Assembly (NCBI GenBank): GCA_937877545.1
Contig: CALFJE010000106.1
Span: 1 to 13,350, forward strand
Direction of reading: 5' to 3'
DNA from: an uncultured Selenomonadales bacterium
GTDB taxonomy: Bacteria > Bacillota > Negativicutes > Selenomonadales > Selenomonadaceae
Length of the DNA stretch: 13,350 nt
Part shown: positions 7,371-12,604 of the stretch, one piece after another
Position numbering within the stretch: the stretch's first letter is position 1
Layout: every line of letters starts with the position of its first letter
Notes under the pieces: generated by a model
What the model was told of the DNA's origin: nothing
Databases searched by the model: none
The model's input: the letters and a program-made list of their open reading frames with translations, nothing else
Translations under genes and position numbers: made by a program

Positions 7371-7827
7371 GTCGAAAGTATTTATCGCACGCGGCGGCAC
7401 GGCTCCTTACGAGTTCGGCGGCACGACGCAAGAATTGTTCGGCGAGGATTTGGACGGCTTCACGGATATTAAAATCAGCGGGGCGGTCGAGGACGCCGGC
7501 AAGAAATACGTCGTCAGCGGGCAAATCGAATGTATCAAAACTTTCACCTGCGACAGATGTTTGGCTCAAGCCGCGACCGCGCAGATTCACCGCTTTGCCG
7601 AGGACTTCGACAAGGCGGAGGCAGTTGACGATTGGCTCGACGTGACGGAGCTTTTAAGGGACGAGTTGCTTGCCAATCAGCCGATAAAGAATCTTTGCAA
7701 GGACGACTGCAAGGGCTTATGTCCCAAATGCGGCGCGAACTTAAACGAGGGCGATTGCGGTTGCGACAAGCTTTGCGTCGACCCGAGGCTCGCGGCGTTA
7801 AAGAATCTTGAAATTAAGGAGGTGTAA
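7369..7827 (+). CDS. yceD: DUF177/YceD family protein encoded upstream of L32
   Basis: This 152-aa cytoplasmic protein belongs to the DUF177 family (YceD in E. coli, YlbN in Bacillus), almost always encoded just before rpmF. Proposed family roles relate to 23S rRNA or large-subunit maturation, but the biochemistry is not settled. The signature is clear: CDRC at 61-64, then C110, C114, 'CKGLCPKCGANLN' (114-126), C130, C132 and C136, followed by 'DPRLAALKNL' (138-147). This suggests metal binding. ATG 7369 is chosen because GGGCGGTG (7354-7361) lies 7 nt before it; an in-frame TTG at 7342 would add nine residues unlike the family. The 3' end carries the strong ribosome binding site of rpmF, only 3 nt away, as in an operon. 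Confidence 0.92.
   Translation: MSKVFIARGGTAPYEFGGTTQELFGEDLDGFTDIKISGAVEDAGKKYVVSGQIECIKTFTCDRCLAQAATAQIHRFAEDFDKAEAVDDWLDVTELLRDELLANQPIKNLCKDDCKGLCPKCGANLNEGDCGCDKLCVDPRLAALKNLEIKEV
7816..7824 (+). promoter_or_regulatory. Ribosome binding site of rpmF
   Basis: AAGGAGGTG, a near-perfect anti-16S match, lies 6 nt before the TTG start at 7831 and inside the last codons of yceD. It decides the non-ATG start of rpmF. Confidence 0.9.
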
Positions 7828-7830
7828 GCG

Positions 7831-8007
7831 TTGGCGGCACCCAAAAGGAAATTAAGCAAGTCAAGACGCGACAGACGGCGTGCAAATTGGAAGTTGGAAG
7901 CACCGAACTACGTAAAATGTCCGAGATGCCATGAACCTAAACTCCCACACCATGTGTGCCCGGAATGCGGTTACTATGACGGGCGCGAGGTCATTGAAAC
8001 GGCTTAA
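7831..8007 (+). CDS. rpmF: 50S ribosomal protein L32
   Basis: This 58-aa basic protein of the large ribosomal subunit starts at TTG 7831 with AAGGAGGTG 6 nt upstream and reads (M)AAPKRKLSKSRRDRRRANWK, typical of L32. A four-cysteine zinc ribbon is complete: C30-x2-C33 ('KCPRC') and C43-x2-C46 ('CPECG'), so this is the zinc-binding form, not the cysteine-free paralogue some bacteria induce under zinc limitation. It ends 'YYDGREVIETA' at TAA 8005-8007. It sits in the conserved order yceD-rpmF-plsX, and an intrinsic terminator follows within 20 nt. Because it is short and uses TTG, it is easily missed by gene callers. Confidence 0.97.
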   Translation: MAAPKRKLSKSRRDRRRANWKLEAPNYVKCPRCHEPKLPHHVCPECGYYDGREVIETA

Positions 8008-8022
8008 AGACAACGGAAATTG

Positions 8023-8056
8023 TTGGGCAGGCATTGACACCTGCCTAATTTTTTTT
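8023..8056 (+). terminator. Intrinsic terminator or attenuator between rpmF and plsX
   Basis: TTGGGCAGG (8023-8031) pairs with CCTGCCTAA (8040-8048), nine pairs with one G-U and an 8-nt loop, followed immediately by eight T (8049-8056). This is a textbook terminator placed inside an otherwise continuous gene series. Partial read-through would lower plsX expression relative to rpmF. Confidence 0.85.
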
Positions 8057-8058
8057 GA

Positions 8059-8063
8059 AGGAG
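8059..8063 (+). promoter_or_regulatory. Ribosome binding site of plsX
   Basis: AGGAG lies 9 nt before TTG 8073, directly after the terminator T-run. It rules out the in-frame TTG at 8055, which would lie inside the T-run and before this site. Confidence 0.8.
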
Positions 8064-8072
8064 CAGGGTAAC

Positions 8073-9089
8073 TTGAAGATAGCACTCGACGCAATGGGCG
8101 GGGATAACGCGCCGCAGGAAATCGTTAAGGGCGCACTCTTGGCGGCGCAAAAATATCCGTGCGAAATAATATTGGTCGGCGACGAGCGGATAATCCGCGC
8201 AGAATTGGGCGAAACGAATTTGCCGATAACGATTCGTCACGCCGACGAGGTAATAGCAATGGGCGAACACCCCGCCGACGCCGTGCGTTGCAAGCGGAAT
8301 TCGTCAATCGTGGTGGCGACGCGCCTGGTTCGCGACGGCGAATGCGATGCGGTACTTTCGGCAGGCTCCACGGGCGCGGCAGTGGCGGCGGCTCAGCTGA
8401 TACTTAAGCGGATTCACGGCATAGGGCGACCGGCTATCGCTACGCCAATCCCGACGCCTCGCGGCACGACGCTTTTGCTTGACAGCGGCGCGAACGTCGA
8501 CAGTCATCCCGAACACCTCGTCCAAAGCGGCATCATGGGTTCCCTCTACGCCGAACACGTTTTGAAAATCAACAAGCCCCGCGTTGCTTTGCTCAATATC
8601 GGCGAGGAGGAGACTAAGGGCAACGAACAAGTCAAAGCAGCTTATCAACTGCTTAAGACGCTGTCGACGATAAATTTCGCGGGCAACGCCGAGGGGCGCG
8701 ATATTCCTCGCGGCGTGTTCGACGTGGTGATTTGCGACGGCTTTGTCGGTAACGTCGTGCTAAAGTTCGGCGAAGGGCTTGCGCTTACGATTATGAAACT
8801 TCTGACCGAGGAGCTGACTTCCAACGGCGGCGCGAAAATCCTCGGCTCCGAATTGCTTGCCGAAACTTTCCGCAACCTGTCCAAGCGGCTGGACGTATCG
8901 GAAAACGGCGGCGCACCGCTTTTGGGCGTCAACGGCTGTTGCGTCATAAGTCACGGCTCTTCGGACGCCAGGGCGATTTGTTCCGCCATTCGCGTTGCCT
9001 GCAATTACGTCGACAGCAAGATTCTTGAGCGTATCAGCGCGTCATTGACAAATGCGCCGGCGGTCGAAACCGTCACAGGCTTAAGGTAA
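8073..9089 (+). CDS. plsX: Phosphate acyltransferase PlsX
   Basis: This 338-aa peripheral membrane enzyme converts acyl-ACP and phosphate to acyl-phosphate, the acyl donor for PlsY in phosphatidic acid synthesis. The start TTG 8073 gives the family N-terminus 'MKIALDAMGGDNAP'. Other hallmarks are 'VLSAGSTGA' (94-102), 'LLLDSGANVD' (134-143), 'LLNIGEEETKGNE' (173-185), 'GNAEGRD' (204-210), 'CDGFVGNVVLK' (221-231) and 'GGAPLLGVNGCCVISHGSS' (279-297). The C-terminal ten residues (PAVETVTGLR) appear to come from DNA inserted at the gene's end. A second copy of the preceding 16 bp at 9281-9296 continues in frame to a stop two codons later, implying an ancestral 330-residue protein ending SLTNAAD. 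This tail lies past the conserved core, so activity is probably unaffected. In many Firmicutes fabH follows; here it does not. Confidence 0.96.
   Translation: MKIALDAMGGDNAPQEIVKGALLAAQKYPCEIILVGDERIIRAELGETNLPITIRHADEVIAMGEHPADAVRCKRNSSIVVATRLVRDGECDAVLSAGSTGAAVAAAQLILKRIHGIGRPAIATPIPTPRGTTLLLDSGANVDSHPEHLVQSGIMGSLYAEHVLKINKPRVALLNIGEEETKGNEQVKAAYQLLKTLSTINFAGNAEGRDIPRGVFDVVICDGFVGNVVLKFGEGLALTIMKLLTEELTSNGGAKILGSELLAETFRNLSKRLDVSENGGAPLLGVNGCCVISHGSSDARAICSAIRVACNYVDSKILERISASLTNAPAVETVTGLR
9041..9056 (+). repeat. 16-bp direct repeat flanking the plsX-fabK insertion, left copy
   Basis: GTCATTGACAAATGCG occurs exactly at 9041-9056, inside the plsX C-terminal coding region, and at 9281-9296, offset by 240 bp. 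Confidence 0.95.
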
Positions 9090-9097
9090 CTGAAACC

Positions 9098-9119
9098 CGG
9101 CGCACATGGACGTGCGCCG
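9098..9119. repeat. Hairpin: 8-bp GC-rich inverted repeat after plsX
   Basis: CGGCGCAC (9098-9105) pairs with GTGCGCCG (9112-9119) across a 6-nt loop. No T-run follows directly. Confidence 0.8.
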
Positions 9120-9152
9120 CCCGCAACAAAAACATGGATGTTTTTTTGCGGG
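9120..9152. repeat. Long hairpin with one bulge
   Basis: CCCGCAA (9120-9126), a bulged C, and AAAAACAT (9128-9135) pair with ATGTTTTT (9138-9145) and TTGCGGG (9146-9152). This gives about 15 pairs adjoining the previous hairpin. The T-tract lies inside the stem, so termination is uncertain. Confidence 0.75.
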
Positions 9153-9172
9153 GCTATGCGCCTTTCTTTTTG

Positions 9173-9206
9173 CTACTTTTTCTTTGGCGCCTCAAAGAAA
9201 AAGTAG
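9173..9206. repeat. 14-bp perfect inverted repeat (interspersed-repeat candidate)
   Basis: CTACTTTTTCTTTG (9173-9186) and CAAAGAAAAAGTAG (9193-9206) are perfect complements around the 6-nt loop GCGCCT. The pyrimidine-rich arms resemble an intergenic repeat type I recall from several bacterial genomes; that recollection is not checked. Confidence 0.85.
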
Positions 9207-9255
9207 ATCTTAAACACAAAAATTAAGGTTGGCAAAATCAACGCGAGGAGCCGCT

Positions 9256-9269
9256 CATGCGACCGCATG
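9256..9269. repeat. Short palindrome CATGCG-AC-CGCATG
   Basis: Six-base arms (9256-9261 and 9264-9269) around AC, near the right end of the inserted segment. It could be part of an element end or a protein-binding site. Confidence 0.5.
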
Positions 9270-9280
9270 TTCCCCAGCTA

Positions 9281-9296
9281 GTCATTGACAAATGCG
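9281..9296 (+). repeat. 16-bp direct repeat, right copy
   Basis: Identical to 9041-9056. Read in the plsX frame it continues GCA GAT TAG, giving an in-frame stop at 9303-9305, which suggests this copy keeps the original plsX 3' end. Confidence 0.95.
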
Positions 9297-9348
9297 GCAG
9301 ATTAGGATAACTTAAGCCCGATTGAGCAACCGTTGAGGAGGAGATTAA

Positions 9349-10296
9349 ATGTTTGAAAATAACGCCATCTGTAAGTTGCTGAACATCCAATACCCGATAT
9401 TTCAAGGCGGTATGGCGTGGATAGGGACGGCGGAGCTCGCCTCGGCGGTTTCCAACGCGGGCGGTCTCGGACTTATCGGCGCAGGGCACATGCCCCCCGA
9501 CGTTCTGCATAAAGAAATCCAAAAGTGCAAGGCGTGGACGAATAAACCCTTCGGCGTCAACGTTATGCTGATGTCGCCGTTCGTCAAAGAAGTTATGCAG
9601 CTCATGGTCGACGAAAAAGTTCCCGTCGTGACCACCGGCGCGGGCAACCCCGGCGAATACGTTCCCGCGCTTAAGGCTATCGGCTCCAAAGTTATTCCCG
9701 TCGTGGCAAGCGTCGCGCTGGCTAAGCGGCTTGTCAAGAGCGGTGCCGACGCCGTCATTGCCGAGGGTTGCGAATCGGGCGGACATATCGGCGAAATTTC
9801 TACCATGCCGCTTGTACCTCAGGTCGTCGACGCCGTGGACGTTCCCGTCATAGCGGCGGGCGGTTTTGCCGATTCTCGCGGTATCGTCGCCGCCTTCGCG
9901 CTGGGAGCCTCCGCCATTCAAATGGGCACGCGCTTTGTCCTAAGCGAGGAGTGCATTGCTCACCCGAATTATAAAAACCTCGTCCTCAAGGCTAAGGACA
10001 GGTCGACGGTCGTCACCGGCAGGACGACGGGGCACCCCGCACGCGTTATCGCCAACAAGCTCACCCGCACTTATCTGGAAATGGAGGCTAAGGGCGCGTC
10101 GATTGAGGAGCTGGAAGCCTTGGGCGCGGGCGCACTTCATAAGGCGACGCATCTCGGCGACGTGGATAACGGCTCCGTCATGATTGGGCAAATTTCGGGT
10201 ATGCTCGACGACATCAAGCCCGTCAAGCAAATCATCGACGATATTGTCAACGGCATTGCGCCCGTCCTTGAAGGCGTTCAAGCTAAGTGGAGGTGA
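9349..10296 (+). CDS. fabK: Enoyl-ACP reductase II (FMN-dependent) FabK
   Basis: This 315-aa cytoplasmic flavoenzyme catalyses the last, enoyl-reducing step of each fatty-acid elongation cycle. It is a TIM-barrel protein of the nitronate monooxygenase-like superfamily, unrelated to FabI. FabK characters are 'YPIFQGGMAWIG' (15-26), 'FGVNVMLMSPF' (68-78), 'AEGCESGGHIGE' (138-149) with the conserved H146, 'IAAGGFADSRGI' and 'QMGTRFV'. Organisms relying on FabK are intrinsically tolerant to FabI-directed inhibitors such as triclosan (family knowledge). ATG 9349 has AGGAGG (9336-9341) 7 nt upstream. The fabK stop overlaps the ribosome binding site of fabD, so these two are coupled. A weak promoter candidate (TTGACA 9285-9290, 17 nt, TAACTT 9308-9313) lies in the right-hand 16-bp repeat region and could give the pair its own transcription. 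Confidence 0.96.
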   Translation: MFENNAICKLLNIQYPIFQGGMAWIGTAELASAVSNAGGLGLIGAGHMPPDVLHKEIQKCKAWTNKPFGVNVMLMSPFVKEVMQLMVDEKVPVVTTGAGNPGEYVPALKAIGSKVIPVVASVALAKRLVKSGADAVIAEGCESGGHIGEISTMPLVPQVVDAVDVPVIAAGGFADSRGIVAAFALGASAIQMGTRFVLSEECIAHPNYKNLVLKAKDRSTVVTGRTTGHPARVIANKLTRTYLEMEAKGASIEELEALGAGALHKATHLGDVDNGSVMIGQISGMLDDIKPVKQIIDDIVNGIAPVLEGVQAKWR

Positions 10297-10300
10297 CGGC

Positions 10301-11218
10301 ATGAAACTCGCATTTATCTTCCCCGGTCAAGGCGCGCAGGTCGTCGGCATGGGCAAGGATTTATATGACAACTTCGACGCCGCCCGCCAACGCTTTCAAG
10401 AGGCGGACGACGCTTTGGGCTATTCTATCAGCAAAATCTGTTTTGAAGGCTCGGAGGACGCGCTCAAGCTCACCGCCAACACTCAGCCCGCGATTTTGGT
10501 CGTCAGCGTCATTGTCGCCGAATTGCTTAAGGAACGCGGCATTACCCCCGACATTGCGGGCGGTCACTCTTTGGGCGAATATTCCGCGTTGGTGGCGGCG
10601 GGTGCGCTTGAATTCCCCGATGCCGTTCGTTTGGTTCATAAGCGCGGGCAATTCATGCAGGAGGCTGTTCCCGTCGGCGAAGGGGCTATGGCGGCGATTA
10701 TCGGGCTTGACGACGCCCAAATCGTTCAAATCTGCGCGGAGGTCGGCGAAGTTCAAGCGGTCAACTTCAACTGTCCCGGTCAAACCGTCATTGCGGGCAG
10801 GACGCAAGCCGTTAATGCCGCCGTCGACAAACTCAACGCCGCCGGTGCGAAGAAAGCCGTTATCCTGCCGGTCAGTGCGCCTTTCCACTCAAAGCTTATG
10901 GCTCCCGCCGCCGTCAAGCTTGCCGCCGAATTGGATAACGTGACTATCAGCGACGCCAAATTTCCCGTCGTCGCAAACTTTAACGGCGAACTCGAAACCT
11001 CAGCCGCCGACATTAAGCGCAACCTGGTTTCGCAAGCCGATAATCCCGTCCTTTGGATTGACTGCGTCAACGCCATGATTGATTTCGGCGCGGAGACTTT
11101 CATTGAGTGCGGCGTCGGCAAGACCCTTTGCGGCTTCAATCGTCGTATCAACAAATCCGTCCGATCCTTCAACGTCGAAGACTGCGCCACGCTCGATAAG
11201 GCGGCGTCTGCCATTTAA
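10301..11218 (+). CDS. fabD: Malonyl-CoA:ACP transacylase
   Basis: This 305-aa cytoplasmic enzyme loads malonyl groups onto acyl carrier protein for fatty-acid elongation. The N-terminal 'FIFPGQGAQVVGMG' (5-18) and the nucleophile elbow 'GHSLGEYSAL' (88-97, catalytic S90) are diagnostic. R115 in 'HKRGQFMQ' contacts the malonyl carboxylate in this family, and H196 in 'APFHSKLM' completes the catalytic pair. The start is ATG 10301 because GGAGG (10289-10293) lies 7 nt upstream, across the fabK stop (10294-10296), and 'MKLAFIFPGQG' is the normal family start. The gene ends at TAA 11216-11218 and is followed by a strong terminator. In many Firmicutes fabG, acpP and fabF would come next; here the cluster stops and dnaB converges on it. 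Confidence 0.97.
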   Translation: MKLAFIFPGQGAQVVGMGKDLYDNFDAARQRFQEADDALGYSISKICFEGSEDALKLTANTQPAILVVSVIVAELLKERGITPDIAGGHSLGEYSALVAAGALEFPDAVRLVHKRGQFMQEAVPVGEGAMAAIIGLDDAQIVQICAEVGEVQAVNFNCPGQTVIAGRTQAVNAAVDKLNAAGAKKAVILPVSAPFHSKLMAPAAVKLAAELDNVTISDAKFPVVANFNGELETSAADIKRNLVSQADNPVLWIDCVNAMIDFGAETFIECGVGKTLCGFNRRINKSVRSFNVEDCATLDKAASAI

Positions 11219-11230
11219 TCCGACGAACAT

Positions 11231-11271
11231 AAAAAAATCCCCCGCTACATTCAACGGGGGGAATTTTTTTT
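11231..11271. terminator. Bidirectional intrinsic terminator between fabD and dnaB
   Basis: TCCCCCG (11238-11244) pairs with CGGGGGGA (11255-11262, one bulged G). Eight T (11264-11271) follow on the + strand, and seven A (11231-11237) give a T-run on the - strand. It separates convergent stop codons at 11218 and 11270. Confidence 0.9.
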
Positions 11272-12589
11272 ACGGCTCCACACGGGTTAAATCATTGAAC
11301 TTCATCGTTTCCTTGGTGAACTGCATCATTATGCTCGTTGTCGGTCCGTTGCGATTCTTGGCGATTATCACCTCTGCCAAGTTTTGACTTTCCGCCTCGT
11401 CGCGATTGTAATATTCGTCGCGATAGAGAAATATAACCATATCGGCATCCTGCTCCAAGCTCCCCGATTCTCGCAAGTCGGAAAGCTGGGGCTTTTTTTC
11501 TGCCCGCAATTCCACGCTCCGATTCAGCTGGCTCAACACCAATATCGGCACGTTCATTTCCTTTGCCAAAGACTTGAGCCCGCGACTTATGTCCGAAATT
11601 TCTTGTTGCCGATTTTCCGTGCGCGTCCCCTGCATGAGTTGCAGATAATCTATAACTATGAAGTCGAGCTTTACGTCCAGTTGGAGCCGTTGCACCTTTG
11701 CGCGCATTTCCAATAAGCCTATGCCCGCCGTGTCGTCTATATACAGCGGCAAGTCTTCCAATCGCACAAGGGCATCCGTCAAATCGTTCATTTCCTCGCG
11801 GCTGAATCTTCCGCTGTTCAGCGATTGACTGTTCACGCCGCTCTCCAAACTCAACAGCCTATTGCCGATTTGCATTTTGCTCATTTCCAGTGAAAATACC
11901 GCGACCGCATAGCCTTTCTTAGCCGCGCCCGCCGCCATGTTCAATGCCAAGGCAGTTTTGCCCATAGACGGGCGTGCCGCCAAGATTATCATGTCCGACC
12001 GCTGAAAGCCGTTTGTCAGCTTGTCCACGTCCAGCAAGCCCGTAGGTATCCCGGTCATTTCGCCTTGATGATCGAATAAAAATCGTAGCCTATTGTAAGA
12101 ATTCATTGCGACCGGCTTTATATGCTCAAAATCCTTGTTGCGATTGTTCAGTCTCAGTGCGAATAATTTTTGCTCCGCCGCCTCCAAAACGGTTTCGGAG
12201 GTATTTCTGTCGTCTTTTGCCGTTTGGATTATCTCTTGCCCGACCTCTATCAACCGCCGCAATAATGCCTTGTCTTTTATTATCTTGGCGTAGCGTTCGA
12301 CCAAAGCCGTGGAAAATTCCGCTTCGGGCAGGCTGATAAAGTACATGTGATTTATTCGCTTGAAGACGCCGCGCTTTTCCAGTTCCTCTCGCACCAAAAG
12401 GAGATGCGGCTCCTCGCCCCTGTTGAATACCGCCAATATCGCTTCGTATATCAGCCGGTTTTCGGGGGCGTAAAAGTCTTCCGGCTCAAGGATTGGCACG
12501 ACCCTCGGTATCGCCGCGCCCTTTTCCAACAGCATCGCGCTAAGCAGGTTTCGTTCCACGTCCGTCACTCGCGGAAAATCATTGTTCAA
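11270..12589 (-). CDS. dnaB: Replicative DNA helicase DnaB
   Basis: This 439-aa hexameric 5'-3' helicase unwinds DNA at the replication fork. The N-terminal helical domain (~1-155) begins 'NNDFPRVTDVERNLLSAML'. The C-terminal RecA-like domain has Walker A 'ARPSMGKTAL' (205-214, K211), Walker B 'FIVIDYLQLM' (310-319), 'VLSQLNRSVE' (351-360), and 'LSDLRESGSLEQDADMVIF' (369-387) with the arginine finger region. No intein or insertion interrupts it. The start is taken as TTG 12589, which fits the normal family N-terminus and has AGGAG (12600-12604) 10 nt upstream. A nearby ATG at 12582 is out of frame, and a longer in-frame version would overlap the DUF116 gene. The gap to that upstream gene is 14 nt, implying one transcript. 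The frequent Firmicute partner rplI is not directly upstream. Confidence 0.96.
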   Translation of the reverse strand: MNNDFPRVTDVERNLLSAMLLEKGAAIPRVVPILEPEDFYAPENRLIYEAILAVFNRGEEPHLLLVREELEKRGVFKRINHMYFISLPEAEFSTALVERYAKIIKDKALLRRLIEVGQEIIQTAKDDRNTSETVLEAAEQKLFALRLNNRNKDFEHIKPVAMNSYNRLRFLFDHQGEMTGIPTGLLDVDKLTNGFQRSDMIILAARPSMGKTALALNMAAGAAKKGYAVAVFSLEMSKMQIGNRLLSLESGVNSQSLNSGRFSREEMNDLTDALVRLEDLPLYIDDTAGIGLLEMRAKVQRLQLDVKLDFIVIDYLQLMQGTRTENRQQEISDISRGLKSLAKEMNVPILVLSQLNRSVELRAEKKPQLSDLRESGSLEQDADMVIFLYRDEYYNRDEAESQNLAEVIIAKNRNGPTTSIMMQFTKETMKFNDLTRVEP

Positions 12590-12598
12590 ATTTATATC

Positions 12599-12604
12599 TC
12601 TCCT
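12599..12604 (-). promoter_or_regulatory. Ribosome binding site of dnaB
   Basis: AGGAGA on the - strand lies about 9 nt before TTG 12589 and just inside the DUF116 stop codon region (12604-12606). It supports the TTG start and coupling of the two genes. Confidence 0.7.

Larger units (their letters stand above)
9057..9280 (+). mobile_element. Hairpin-rich 224-bp probable insertion between the 16-bp repeats (REP/MITE-like)
   Basis: The segment lies between two exact 16-bp copies, one inside plsX and one just before fabK. It holds three strong hairpins (9098-9119, 9120-9152, 9173-9206) and a small palindrome (9256-9269), and has no credible gene. Removing it with one repeat copy would restore a plsX stop at the TAG 9303-9305 and leave a 43-nt plsX-fabK spacer. 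This looks like a non-coding repeat element that inserted with a target duplication. I could not identify clear terminal inverted repeats, so a local duplication is the alternative. Confidence 0.45.

Noticed and set aside
6325..7590. A 421-codon open frame on the - strand opposite asd and the start of yceD
   Set aside because: It mirrors the codon structure of asd, has no recognisable family motif, and asd is certain on the + strand. Long antisense frames are expected at this base composition.
8034..8062. TTGACA in the rpmF-plsX hairpin loop as a plsX promoter
   Set aside because: At 16-18 nt downstream there is only GAAGGA-like sequence, with no -10 match.
9134..9226. A 30-codon frame beginning MDVFLRGYAPFF with a hydrophobic middle, within the hairpin block
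   Set aside because: It has no ribosome binding site, and it is produced by reading through the inverted repeats, whose symmetry explains the apparent hydrophobic then charged pattern. It would only deserve attention if translation were shown.
10184..10300. N-terminal extension of FabD
   Set aside because: It overlaps fabK out of frame, and FabD proteins begin at the MKLAFIFPGQG encoded from 10301.
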